A stretch of DNA of 64,000 nucleotides, from positions 897,501-961,500 of the forward strand of contig NZ_CP158299.1 of NCBI RefSeq assembly GCF_040256395.1. Reading direction: 5' to 3'. A program made the translations under genes and the position numbers. This DNA is from Deinococcus sonorensis KR-87. GTDB lineage: Bacteria; Deinococcota; Deinococci; Deinococcales; Deinococcaceae. Shown here one piece after another: positions 41,265-54,061 of this stretch. The notes below the pieces were generated by a model, which was not told the DNA's origin, searched no databases, and saw nothing but the letters and a program-made list of their open reading frames with translations. The stretch's first letter is position 1, and every line of letters begins with the position of its first letter.

Positions 41265-41270
41265 AGCATA
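41265..41270 (-). promoter_or_regulatory. Leaderless-type -10 box (TATGCT) of the pxpA-pxpBC operon
   Basis: Minus-strand TATGCT, then CCTGGGT and ATG 41257. Confidence 0.65.
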
Positions 41271-41389
41271 GGCGAATGGGGGGTCCGGGCGCTGTCTCTT
41301 CATGAGCATCCGCTCAGTGCATCCCCTCCATTGATGAAGGTCGGCGTCAGAAAAGCGTTAGAGGTTTGCGGTTAAATTTAGTCACCGTT

Positions 41390-42304
41390 ATGAAACCCTT
41401 CATGCCACGTGTGCTCCATCTCGAAGCAGAAGACCTGCCCGACCCCAACGTCCTGCATACGGACGACGGTTACTACGTGTACGCCACAAATGTCCCGGAC
41501 GTGAACGTGCCGGTTGTTTACAGCCCGGATCTGACGAACTTTACCCTGGTGGGCGACGCCATGCCGGTGCTGCCGGCCTGGGCCCGCCCCGGCTTCACCT
41601 GGGCCCCGGACGTGGTGCAGGTGGGCGACCGGTACCACCTGTACTTCACGGCGCGGCTGCGTGGCTCGCGCCTTCAGGTGATCGGCGTGGCCACCAGTGA
41701 CCATCCGGAAGGCCCCTTCGAGGCCACGGACCGGCCGCTGCTGACCATGCTGGACCAGGGTGGCGCCATTGACGCCAACGTGCTGCAGGCCTCGGACGGC
41801 ACCCAGTACCTGTACTGGAAGAACGACGGCAACGCCGTCAAGAAGGCCACCCACCTGTGGGGCGCGCCGCTGAGCGCCGACGGCCTGACGCTGGCTGGCG
41901 CGCCCACCGACCTGATGACCGCCACCGAGGCATGGGAACACAACCTGGTCGAGGCGCCGCAGGTCATCGAGGACGAGGGCCGCTTCCACCTGCTGTACAG
42001 CTGCGCCGACTTCCAGGACGAGACCTATGCGGTGGGCCACGCCACCGGCCTCACGCCCCTGGGCCCCTTCTCCAAGTACCGCGCCGCGCCGCTGCTGGCC
42101 TCTCAGGGCCGGATCGCCGGGCCGGGCCACAGCCACGCCTTCCGCACCGCCACCGGGCAGTGGCAGCTGGCGTACCACGCCTGGGAAGCCGGCCGCTGCG
42201 GCTACCCGCACGGCCGCCGGGCGCTGTACGTCTCGCCGCTGCACCTGAGCGCCGATCAGGCCCATGTGGCGCTGCCGCTGGACCTGGCCCAGGCCTCCGA
42301 CTGA
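41390..42304 (+). CDS. Glycoside hydrolase family 43 protein
   Basis: Five-bladed beta-propeller glycosidase acting on arabinose- or xylose-containing glycans. The catalytic trio can be placed: base Asp in DLPDPNVLHTDDGYYVY near residue 18, pKa-tuning Asp in GGAIDANVLQASDG near residue 128, and general acid Glu in NLVEAPQVIED near residue 190. It is 304 residues long with no signal peptide, so it should work on imported oligosaccharides. ATG 41390 is seven bases after TTTAGT in an AT-rich patch; the frame also opens at 41366. No sugar transporter lies next to it. Confidence 0.87.
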   Translation: MKPFMPRVLHLEAEDLPDPNVLHTDDGYYVYATNVPDVNVPVVYSPDLTNFTLVGDAMPVLPAWARPGFTWAPDVVQVGDRYHLYFTARLRGSRLQVIGVATSDHPEGPFEATDRPLLTMLDQGGAIDANVLQASDGTQYLYWKNDGNAVKKATHLWGAPLSADGLTLAGAPTDLMTATEAWEHNLVEAPQVIEDEGRFHLLYSCADFQDETYAVGHATGLTPLGPFSKYRAAPLLASQGRIAGPGHSHAFRTATGQWQLAYHAWEAGRCGYPHGRRALYVSPLHLSADQAHVALPLDLAQASD

Positions 42305-42310
42305 CACCGC

Positions 42311-42357
42311 CACAAGAAGCGGGGCGCCAAGAAGTTCCTGGCGCCCCGCTTCTTGTG
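42311..42357. terminator. Bidirectional terminator between the GH43 and tkt genes
   Basis: A perfect 19-bp stem (42311-42329 with 42339-42357) and a 9-nt loop lie between two convergent stops. The outer stem CACAAGAAG/CTTCTTGTG supplies A- and T-rich flanks. Confidence 0.85.
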
Positions 42358-42373
42358 CGGCCGGACCTTTCGC

Positions 42374-44350
<1,977 letters not shown>

Positions 44351-44357
44351 GCGGCCC

Positions 44358-44363
44358 AGTGTA
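44358..44363 (-). promoter_or_regulatory. Leaderless-type -10 box (TACACT) of tkt
   Basis: Minus-strand TACACT, then GGGCCGC and ATG 44350. Confidence 0.65.
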
Positions 44364-44415
44364 CCCTGCTGGCCCCCGCTGCTGGCAGTTGGTGTCTAAC
44401 GTACACCTAATGCGC

Positions 44416-44754
44416 TCAGGCGGCCAGGGCGCGGCACGCCTCGGCGCAGCGGCGGCAGGCTTCGGCGCACTGCTGGCAGTGGTCGTGCTGGTGCTGCCCA
44501 CACTCCTGGGCGCACGCCTCGCACGCAGCGGCACAGGCGCGGCACATCTCGGCGTGCAGCGGGCTCTCGCGCATCAGCAGGCGGGCGGTGGTGGCGCACA
44601 GGTCGGCACAGTCGCGGTCCAGCCGGATGCAGTTCGCCATCATCTGCACGTCGTCCTCCTGCAGACAGGCGGTCGCGCAGTGTTCACAGGCGGCGAGGCA
44701 GGTGAGGCAGGCGTCCAGGGAGCGTTGCAGGTCAGGCGCAAGAGCAGGGGTCAT
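44416..44754 (-). CDS. Four-helix bundle copper-storage protein (Csp-like, DUF326)
   Basis: The 112-residue protein contains 18 cysteines, mostly as CxxC and CxxxC repeats along predicted helices (DACLTCLAACEHCATAC at 15-31, EMCRACAAACEACAQEC near 70-86, HCQQCAEACRRCAEAC at the end). This is the pattern of Csp3-type four-helix bundles whose core binds many Cu(I) ions. No Tat leader is present, so it is the cytosolic form. It likely buffers copper. No copper exporter or regulator lies next to it. Confidence 0.88.
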   Translation of the reverse strand: MTPALAPDLQRSLDACLTCLAACEHCATACLQEDDVQMMANCIRLDRDCADLCATTARLLMRESPLHAEMCRACAAACEACAQECGQHQHDHCQQCAEACRRCAEACRALAA

Positions 44755-44826
44755 GACCCCACCATGCGCCGCGCCACGGCCCGGGTCCTGAACGCCTGCC
44801 CAATCTGCTTTGAACGGGTCTTGAGC

Positions 44827-45258
44827 TTACCTGGGGGGAAAGCGCACGAAGCTCAGCCAGTAGTTCTCGAAGGCCCGGATCGCCTGATAGAAGTTCTCGA
44901 AGCCCACCGGCTTGACGATGTAGCTGCTGGCGTGCCCCTGGTACGAGCGCAGGATGTCCTCGTCGGCCTGCGAGGTGGTCAGGATCACCACCGGGATATG
45001 CCGCAGGTCGTGGTCCTGCTTGACCTCCTCCAGCACCTCCAGCCCGCTCTTGCGCGGCATGTTGATGTCCAGCAGCACCACGTCGGGCCGGGGCGCGTCC
45101 TGAAACGGCGGCTCGCGGCGCAGGAAGGCCATCGCCTCCACGCCGTCACGGGCCACATGCAGGTGGTTGGCGATGCGGGCGTCTTCGAAGGCTTCCTGGG
45201 TCAGCAGGATATCCGGTTCATTGTCCTCGACCAGCAGAATTTCAATCGGGGTGTGCAT
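44827..45258 (-). CDS. Single-domain response regulator (Rcp1-like)
   Basis: The 143-residue CheY-like receiver has the acidic pair in VEDNEPD, phospho-acceptor Asp in VLLDINMPRKSG near residue 66, Thr in VILTTSQ and Lys in IVKPVGFENF. The NEPD/TQEAF features and IVKPVGFENFYQAI fit the Rcp1 group that partners phytochrome-type kinases. There is no output domain. It lies 14 bp downstream of the PAS kinase gene, so it is probably phosphorylated by it. Confidence 0.9.
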   Translation of the reverse strand: MHTPIEILLVEDNEPDILLTQEAFEDARIANHLHVARDGVEAMAFLRREPPFQDAPRPDVVLLDINMPRKSGLEVLEEVKQDHDLRHIPVVILTTSQADEDILRSYQGHASSYIVKPVGFENFYQAIRAFENYWLSFVRFPPR

Positions 45259-45272
45259 ACGTGCTCCAGTCC

Positions 45273-47287
45273 TCAGGTTGCCACTGCTGCCTCATCATGG
45301 GGTTCACCCGCCAGTGGCAAGGTGAAGTGTACAGTGGTCCCGACTCCAACTTCAGATTCTAACCAGATTCTGCCCCCATGCATTTCCACGATCTTGCGGC
45401 AGATGGCCAGCCCCAGGCCGGTGCCCTCGTACTGGTCACGGCGGTGCAGCCGCTGGAACAGTCCAAATACGCGGTCGTGGTACTCCGCTTCCATGCCGAT
45501 GCCATTGTCCTGCACCTGCAGGTGCGCCCGGTCACCCTCGCGCCGGGCCGTGACCCGCACCACCGGCGGCACCCCCTCGCGGCCGAACTTGAGCGCGTTC
45601 GACACCAGGTTGGTCATCAGCTGCACCATCTGGCTGCCGATCCCATCCACCATTGGCAGGTCCTCCCAGACCAGCTGGGCCGAACGCTCCTGCAGGGTGA
45701 GTGCCAGCGAGGCCGCCACCGTCTCCATCACCTCGTCCAGCGCCACCGCCCGGTGGGGCGTGTCGGTGCGCCCCACCCGCGAGAAGGTCAGCAGGTCGGT
45801 GATCAGCTGCCGCATACGCCCCACCGCGTCCTGCATGTACACCAGGTACTGATCGGCGCGCGGGTCCAGCTGCCCCTGGTAGCGCCGTCCCAGCAGCTCG
45901 GCGTAGCTGCCCAGCGTACGCAGCGGCTCCTGCAGGTCGTGGCTCGCCACGTACGCGAACTGCTCCAGTTCCTGGTTGCTGCGGCGCAGTTCCTGAATGG
46001 CCGTCTGCAGCGCGGCCTGGGCCTCCAGGGCCTCGGTCACGTCCTGAAACAGCACCACCGCCCCGACCACCTCGCCCGCCTCATCGCGCAGCGCGGTCGT
46101 CACGTATTCGACGGGCACGGCCGACCCGTCCTTGCGCCAGAACACCTCGCCGGTCATGCGCCGGGTCTGGCCGTCGCGCAGCACCTGATGCACCGGACAC
46201 TGCTCCGGCGGATACGGCTGGCCGTCCGGATAGCGCTGATGAACCTGCTGGTGCATGTTCACGCCCTCCAGCTCCTGCACCGTGTAGCCGAGCATGGCGG
46301 CCGCCGCGGGGTTAGCAAAGCGGGTGCTGCCGTCCGGATTCAGCCCGAAGACCCCCTCGCCGGCAGCGGCCAGCAGCAGCGTGTTGAAGCGGCTCAGCTC
46401 CGAGAGCGCCCGGGTCCGCTCCTCGACCCGGCCTTCCAGCTCACTGTTCAGCTGACGCAGCTGATCCTGAGCCGCCTTCAGGCCGCTGATGTCGGTGTGC
46501 AGGCCGATCCACTCGCGCAGTTGACCGTGCTGGTCCAGCCGCGGCACGGCGCGTGCGTGAAAGGTACGGTACTCGCCGCTGCGGGTCCGGACCCGGTGCT
46601 CCACGTTGTAGATCCGCAGCCCCGCCACCGCCTGTGCCCAGGCCTGCTCGGTGCGCTCGCGGTCGTCCGGGTGGATGGCGGCCAGCCAGCCGTGGCCCTG
46701 GTACTCCACCTCGGTCATGCCGGTCAGGGCGCTCCAGCCGGGCTGCTCGCCCACCAGATGCCCGTCCGGGGTGTTGGTCCAGACGTACTGCTCGGTGGCC
46801 TCCACCAGACTGCGGTAGCGCTCCTCGCTCTCCACCAGCCGCTGCTGGGTCTGGTACCACTCGGTGATGTCCTCGAACAGCGTGAACACCACGCCCATCT
46901 CCACGCTGCCGGCCACCTGCTGCGGCACCGCGTTCATGCGCAGCCAGCGGCGCTCCCCCTGCTGTTCCAGCGCCACCACCATGTTCTGCACCGGCCGACG
47001 CTCGCGCAGCGCCACCATCGAGGGAAACTCCGGGCCGGACAGCGGCCTGCCGTCCGGGCCGGACAGCCGCAGGCCCGCCGGAGGCCACGCCTGCAGCTGC
47101 TCCAGCCCGAAGCCCAGCAGCCGCTGGCCCGCCCGGTTCAGGCCGGTGGGCCGCCCCTGGCCGTCCTGCACCAGTACCCCCTGCGGCAGCTGCTCCAGCA
47201 GCCAGCCGGCCCCGTCTGCTGTCAGCTGCAGCGGCAGATCACTCAGGCCGGAGGCCGTGTCATCCGGGCCAGGCATGGACGGCCGAC

Positions 47288-47291
<4 letters not shown>
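45273..47291 (-). CDS. Soluble multi-PAS sensor histidine kinase
   Basis: The 672-residue protein has three PAS/PAC units (about 28-145, 155-280 and 300-420), a connecting coiled coil (LNSELEGRVEERTRALSEL), then HisKA with ASHDLQEPLRTLGSYAELL near residue 445. The ATPase domain carries NLVSNALKFG, DNGIGM and GTGLGLAICRKIVEMHGG. No transmembrane helices, so it senses a cytoplasmic signal; no chromophore-binding Cys/GAF domain is present. The start overlaps the upstream response regulator by 4 bp, and a second regulator follows. The three form one signalling operon. Confidence 0.92.
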
Positions 47292-47953
<662 letters not shown>

Positions 47954-47959
47954 CCCTGC

Positions 47960-47965
47960 ATACTA
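47960..47965 (-). promoter_or_regulatory. Leaderless-type -10 box (TAGTAT) of the PAS-kinase signalling operon
   Basis: Minus-strand TAGTAT, then GCAGGG and GTG 47953. Confidence 0.6.
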
Positions 47966-48141
47966 CCGCGTTGTGACCCGCTTCTCATCTGTGCGGCAGT
48001 GCGGCCCCGGACGCCATCGGCGGCGGGCGGCGCATGCTACTCTGTGGAGACTGCGCCCACGGGCGACACCACAACACTGCATTTGACACACCTTCGGGTG
48101 AAGGCCGCACGATTGGCGGCTCAGGACAGACAGGGAGACTG

Positions 48142-49809
<1,668 letters not shown>

Positions 49810-49825
49810 GCAGCGAAACCTCTGG

Positions 49826-49860
49826 GGGAGGGCGGCCGATGGGCCGCCCTCCCATTTCTT
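49826..49860 (+). terminator. Intrinsic terminator of rnj
   Basis: GGGAGGGCGGCC (49826-49837) pairs with GGCCGCCCTCCC (49842-49853) around GATG, followed by ATTTCTTT. Confidence 0.88.
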
Positions 49861-49920
49861 TGCCGCGTCCGTTCAGCCGGCTCCCACCGACCACCAGGAA
49901 CGGCATGAAATACTCGGGCC

Positions 49921-51297
49921 ATGCCGCGTGCCTTTCCCCTGCTTCTTGCCCTGACCCTGATGCTCGGCCCGGCGGCCGCCCAGCAGGACCCGTCCGGTTC
50001 CTCGGTGGTGGTGCCGGCCCTGCCCCCATCGGCCACCACTCCGTCGGTGCCCTCCGAGCCGGTTGCTCCGGACCCGGAACCGCTGACGCCGTCTACGCCA
50101 CCCGCCGAAGAGACGCCGTCGGTGCCCAGCGTGCCTGCACCCAGCACCCCAGCCCCGAGCACGCCGGCGCCCAGCACCCCCAGCGCGCCGGCCCCTCTCC
50201 CCTCCCCCGCCTCGGCTCAGGCATTGCAGGTGGTGTTTGAGGCGCCGCTCAAGGTGCTGCAGGATGGACAGCCGGTGACGGCCTCAGTGCGGCGCACGCT
50301 CACGCTGCCGGCCGAGCGCATGGCCGTGCTGCGCCAGCGCGGTGTGATCACCCCGAGCCTGGAAGCCGATCTGCAGACCTTCCTGCGTTCGATTCCCAGC
50401 AAGCCTCAGGACGCCCGCTTCGAGGAACTGACCACCGGTTGGGCCCTGGTGCAGCGTGACGGCTACACGGTGGACCTGGAGCAGGCCCGCGCCCGGGTGC
50501 TGGCTGCCCTGCAGCAGCCTGCCACCCGCAGCGTGACGTTCAGCGGCCGTGCCACGGCCCCGGCCCGCACCCTCGATTACTTCGTGAAGCGTGGTCTCAC
50601 CGCCCACCTTGCCACCGGCGAGACCAACTACTACGGCTCCAGCGCGGCCCGCATCACCAACATCCACGTGGGCACTAGCAAATTCCAGGACCGCCTGTTC
50701 GAGGGCAAGACCTTCTCCTTCAACCGGATGCTGGGCGACATCAACGCCGCCAACGGCTTTGTACCGGGGCTGGTCATTGCGGGTGAGCGCACCGCCAGCG
50801 GGCTGGGCGGCGGCATCTGTCAGGTGAGCAGCACCGTGTTCCGTGCGCTGTATCTGGCTGGGCTGCCGGTGGTGGAGCGGCGCAACCACAGTTATCAGGT
50901 GCACTACTACGATCCGCAGGGCCTGGACGCCACCATCTACCAGCCGAGCCAGGACCTGCGCTTCGCCAACGACACCGGCGGCGCGTTGTGGCTGCAGGCC
51001 GACTGGGACGACAAGCGGGCCCAGCTGCGGGTACACGTCTTCGGTCGGCCGCGTGACTTCACGGTCCAGCTCGGCACCCCGCGCACGCTCAGCAGCACGC
51101 CCGCACCGGCCGACCGTCTGATTGCTGATTCCTCCCTGCCAGCCGGAACCCGTCAACAGGTGGACTGGGCGGCGCCGGGCGCCGTGATCGAGGTGCAGCG
51201 TCGGTTCGTCCGGAACGGCCAGGTGGTGCGGAGCGATACCCTGCGCAGCAGCTACCGTCCCTGGCCGAACATCTACTTGGTGGGCACCAAGAAATAA
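49921..51297 (+). CDS. Secreted VanW-family protein with Pro-rich linker
   Basis: A signal peptide ([20 protein letters not shown]) is followed by a low-complexity linker of about 75 residues made of Pro/Ser/Thr/Val, including three PAPST repeats. The VanW domain is recognisable from [12 protein letters not shown] and [20 protein letters not shown] near residue 297. VanW proteins occur beside vancomycin-resistance genes but are widespread and may bind peptidoglycan; no van genes occur here. It is 458 residues long. AATACT six bases before the ATG is close to the leaderless pattern. Confidence 0.88.
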   Translation: MPRAFPLLLALTLMLGPAAAQQDPSGSSVVVPALPPSATTPSVPSEPVAPDPEPLTPSTPPAEETPSVPSVPAPSTPAPSTPAPSTPSAPAPLPSPASAQALQVVFEAPLKVLQDGQPVTASVRRTLTLPAERMAVLRQRGVITPSLEADLQTFLRSIPSKPQDARFEELTTGWALVQRDGYTVDLEQARARVLAALQQPATRSVTFSGRATAPARTLDYFVKRGLTAHLATGETNYYGSSAARITNIHVGTSKFQDRLFEGKTFSFNRMLGDINAANGFVPGLVIAGERTASGLGGGICQVSSTVFRALYLAGLPVVERRNHSYQVHYYDPQGLDATIYQPSQDLRFANDTGGALWLQADWDDKRAQLRVHVFGRPRDFTVQLGTPRTLSSTPAPADRLIADSSLPAGTRQQVDWAAPGAVIEVQRRFVRNGQVVRSDTLRSSYRPWPNIYLVGTKK

Positions 51298-51310
51298 GGC
51301 GCACTAGGGA

Positions 51311-51355
51311 AACAAGGGAGCGGGCCGACCTGGTATGTCGGCCCGCTCCCTTGTT
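51311..51355. terminator. Bidirectional terminator between the vanW and parB genes
   Basis: A perfect 19-bp stem (51311-51329 with 51337-51355) and a 7-nt loop; AACAAGGG/CCCTTGTT ends give short A and T flanks on both strands. Confidence 0.85.
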
Positions 51356-51360
51356 GACGT

Positions 51361-52215
51361 TCAGGCTTCGGCGTCGTCGTTGAGGCCCAGCAGTGCCAGC
51401 AGCCGGTCCAGCTCCTCGCGGGACGCGAAGTTCAGCTCAATGCGGCCCCGGTCGTCGCCCTGAATCTTGACCTTGGTGCCGGTGCGGCGGCTGAGCGTCA
51501 GCTCCATCTGACGCCAGGGACTGGGCGGATTCACCTTGACCGGAGTAACGGGCGCCCGAGCGTCACGTTTGAGCGCTTCCGCCTCCCGCACGCTCAGCTT
51601 GCGGCCCAGGATCTGCTCCAGCGCCCAGGCCCGGTCGCCTTCCGGCAGTGCCAGAACGGCCCGGGCGTGCCCAGCGCTGATCTCGCCCGCCTCCAGGGCC
51701 CGCAGCGCCCGCTCCGGCAGCTGCAGCAGCCGCAGGGCATTGGCCACGGTGCTGCGGCCCTTGCCGACAGCCTGCGCCACCCCCTCCTGGTTGAGCCCCT
51801 GATCCAGCAGCGCCTGATAGGCGCGCGCCTCCTCCAGCGGCCCCAGGTCCTCGCGCTGCAGGTTCTCCACGATGGCGATTTCCAGCGCCTCACGGTCCGC
51901 GAGGTCACGGATCACCACCGGCACCTCGCTCAGGCCGGCCAGTTGGGCCGCCCGCCAGCGCCGCTCGCCCGCCACAATCTCGAAGCCCTCACCGCGCGGC
52001 CGGACCAACAGCGGCTGCAGCACACCCTTGTCGCGAATGCTCTGCGCCAGTTCGGCCAGCGCCTCCGGCTCGAAGACGGTACGCGGCTGATACTCGGCCC
52101 GCACGATGCGGTCCAGCGCCAGCGTCTGGATGCTGGCGCGGCTGGCCGGACGGGCCAGCAGGGCGTCCAGGCCACGGCCCAGGCTGGCCTTGGCCGGGCT
52201 AGATTTTCTCGACAC
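51361..52215 (-). CDS. parB: Chromosome-partitioning protein ParB
   Basis: CTP-dependent DNA clamp that loads at parS and directs origin segregation with ParA. The 284-residue protein has the N-terminal CTPase region with QPRTVFE and [12 protein letters not shown] (GxRR motif), the ENLQRED box, and a helix-turn-helix ([21 protein letters not shown]). A C-terminal dimerisation domain follows. It overlaps parA by 17 bp. Two parS-like sites lie 1.8 kb away at the mnmG end. Confidence 0.95.
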   Translation of the reverse strand: MSRKSSPAKASLGRGLDALLARPASRASIQTLALDRIVRAEYQPRTVFEPEALAELAQSIRDKGVLQPLLVRPRGEGFEIVAGERRWRAAQLAGLSEVPVVIRDLADREALEIAIVENLQREDLGPLEEARAYQALLDQGLNQEGVAQAVGKGRSTVANALRLLQLPERALRALEAGEISAGHARAVLALPEGDRAWALEQILGRKLSVREAEALKRDARAPVTPVKVNPPSPWRQMELTLSRRTGTKVKIQGDDRGRIELNFASREELDRLLALLGLNDDAEA

Positions 52216-52957
52216 GCTGCATCACCTCCTCGCTGAGCCGCTTGTAGGCCGCCGCCCCGCTGGAGAGCGGCGCAAACGCGTTGATCGGCTTGGCGAAGCT
52301 GGGCGCCTCCGACAGCCGCACGTTGCGCGGCACCACACTCCAGAACACCAGCTCCCCGAAGTGGCCGCGCACGCTCTGCTCCACCTCCTGCGCCAGATTG
52401 GTGCGGCCGTCAAACATGGTGATCGCTACCCCCAGCACCCGCAGCGAGGGGTTGAGCGCCTCGCGCACCCGTTCCACCGTCTCGGTCAGGCCCGCCAGCC
52501 CCTCCAGCGCGTAATACTCGGCCTGCAGCGGGATAATTAGGGCGTCGGCGGCAGCCAGCACGTTGATGGTCAGCGGCCCCAGGCTGGGGGGCGCGTCAAT
52601 GACCACCAGGTCGTAGTCGTTCAGGGCGGCCAGCACTTCCTTCAGGGCGCCGCTGTCCTCGGCCAGTTCCACACCAGCACCGGCGAGATCCGGCGTTGCC
52701 GGCAGCAGGTCCAGGTTCGGCTGGCCGCTCGGCTGTACGTAGCGGGCCGCCTGGGCGGGCTCGGTCAGGGCCTGATAGAGCCCCTCCTCTGCTCCACGGA
52801 GGCCGAGTCCGCTGGTGGCGTTGCCCTGTGGGTCCATGTCGACCAGCAGCACCCGCCGCCCGCCTGCCGCCAGATATGCCGCCAGGTTGATGGCGGTGGT
52901 GGTCTTGCCCACCCCGCCCTTCTGGTTGACGATGCCGAGAATCTTCATGCTGGGCAT
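52199..52957 (-). CDS. parA: Chromosome-partitioning ATPase ParA/Soj
   Basis: The deviant Walker [20 protein letters not shown] begins near residue 10; switch I ([13 protein letters not shown]) and Walker B ([13 protein letters not shown]) follow. The 252-residue length fits a chromosomal Soj. I use ATG 52957 because it shares one base with the rsmG stop (TGATG), a coupled arrangement; ATG 52948 three codons later is the alternative. ParA forms ATP-dependent dimers on DNA and moves ParB-parS complexes. Confidence 0.95.
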   Translation of the reverse strand: MPSMKILGIVNQKGGVGKTTTAINLAAYLAAGGRRVLLVDMDPQGNATSGLGLRGAEEGLYQALTEPAQAARYVQPSGQPNLDLLPATPDLAGAGVELAEDSGALKEVLAALNDYDLVVIDAPPSLGPLTINVLAAADALIIPLQAEYYALEGLAGLTETVERVREALNPSLRVLGVAITMFDGRTNLAQEVEQSVRGHFGELVFWSVVPRNVRLSEAPSFAKPINAFAPLSSGAAAYKRLSEEVMQRVEKI

Positions 52958-53679
52958 CAGGATAGCGGATGTTTGGCGGGCACACCCTCACGGCGCGGAT
53001 AGCGCTCCGGCGTGGCGGCCACTTTCCGGATCACCACCAGGCTGCGCGGATCGTTCAGTACAGGCAGGGTGAAGCGCTCCACCGTCTGCAGTTCACCGCC
53101 CAGCAACTCGGCAACACGCTGGCCAGCCTCCAGCTCTTCTGGCTGTATCGGCCCTTTCTGGGCCAGCAGCGCGCCGCCCTCCCGCAGCAGCGGCAGCGAC
53201 AGTTCGGCCAGCACGGGCAGGGCACTGACCGCGCGGGTCACCACGCGGTCGTAGCGCCCCCGGTGGCTGGCGTCACGGCCCAGGGTCTCGGCACGGCCCA
53301 CCAGCGCCGTGGCATTTGGGAGGCTCAGGGCCGCCGTCACCTGTTGCACGAACTCGATCTTGCGACGCGTGGCATCCAGCAGGGTCAGCTGCAGGCCTGG
53401 ATGCTGGATCGCGAGTGGCAGGCCAGGAAAACCGGCTCCGGTGCCCAGGTCCAGGACCGTAAGCTCACCCGTCAAGTGGCCCCCCACCGTGCAGCTCAGC
53501 GAGTCCACGAAGTGTTTGAGGATGATGTCCGGCTCGTCCAGCAGGGCCGTCAGGTTGGTGTGCCGGCCCACCTCCACCAACAGACGCTGGAAGGTCGCGA
53601 AGGCCGGCAGCTGCCCGGCCACGTCCAGCCCCAGCTGGCCTGCCGCCTGCAGGAACAGTGCCTCACCGTCGGGCGTCAC
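52957..53679 (-). CDS. rsmG: 16S rRNA (guanine527-N7)-methyltransferase RsmG
   Basis: SAM-dependent methyltransferase for G527 of 16S rRNA. The 240-residue protein has the family motifs [20 protein letters not shown], the SAM loop [17 protein letters not shown] near residue 75, and [15 protein letters not shown]. The start is GTG 53679, overlapping the stop of the LAGLIDADG-like ORF by 4 bp; the in-frame extension to 53859 lies inside that ORF and is rejected. It belongs to the classical mnmG-rsmG-parAB cluster. Confidence 0.94.
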   Translation of the reverse strand: MTPDGEALFLQAAGQLGLDVAGQLPAFATFQRLLVEVGRHTNLTALLDEPDIILKHFVDSLSCTVGGHLTGELTVLDLGTGAGFPGLPLAIQHPGLQLTLLDATRRKIEFVQQVTAALSLPNATALVGRAETLGRDASHRGRYDRVVTRAVSALPVLAELSLPLLREGGALLAQKGPIQPEELEAGQRVAELLGGELQTVERFTLPVLNDPRSLVVIRKVAATPERYPRREGVPAKHPLS

Positions 53680-53996
53680 AGCGCGTACCGCGTTTTCATG
53701 TCCTGATAGCGCTCGTAGACATGGCCGTCCACCTGTTCCAGCGGCAGCCGGTCCAGCGCCGGCACCAGCTGCTCGCGCAGCACCTCGCCGCGCGCCATCC
53801 ACTGGTAATAATGCCGCCCGCCGTGGTGATACGGCCCGTACAGTTTCGACCCCGGGCACAGCAGCAACAGCCGTTCAAACAGCCGTTCGTGCCGCACGTG
53901 CATCCGCACCGTGATCTGTGGCTGACGGCCGTCGCCACCAAAATGGCCTTCACCGATCAAGACCCCCAACAACAAGCCCTTTTCAAAGTCTGTCAT
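53676..53996 (-). CDS. Small single-motif LAGLIDADG-like protein between mnmG and rsmG
   Basis: The 106-residue product begins [20 protein letters not shown], close to a LAGLIDADG helix (LxGxxxGEGxF). A beta-strand pair follows ([17 protein letters not shown]), then [17 protein letters not shown], typical of the saddle of small homing-endonuclease domains. The acidic residue of the motif is Glu rather than Asp. It has no intron or intein partner. It is coupled to rsmG by a GTGA overlap, so it looks like a domesticated family member with a possible DNA-binding role close to parS. That role is inference. Confidence 0.7.
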   Translation of the reverse strand: MTDFEKGLLLGVLIGEGHFGGDGRQPQITVRMHVRHERLFERLLLLCPGSKLYGPYHHGGRHYYQWMARGEVLREQLVPALDRLPLEQVDGHVYERYQDMKTRYAL

Positions 53997-54021
53997 GCTA
54001 CGTCCTTTGTTTCACCGTTAG

Positions 54022-54035
54022 GTTTCCCGTGAAAC
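54022..54035. promoter_or_regulatory. parS: parS-like ParB-binding site 1
   Basis: GTTTCCCGTGAAAC is a near-perfect 14-bp palindrome differing by one base from the B. subtilis parS core GTTTCACGTGAAAC, and the flanking A on the right is conserved. parA and parB are encoded 1-2.7 kb away. Confidence 0.85.
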
Positions 54036-54061
54036 ACAGTAACGTTCCCATTGTTTCACCG

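Noticed and set aside
49921..51297. Vancomycin resistance locus
   Set aside because: Only a VanW-family protein is present, with no vanH, vanA, vanX or VanRS pair next to it; VanW alone is common in sensitive bacteria.
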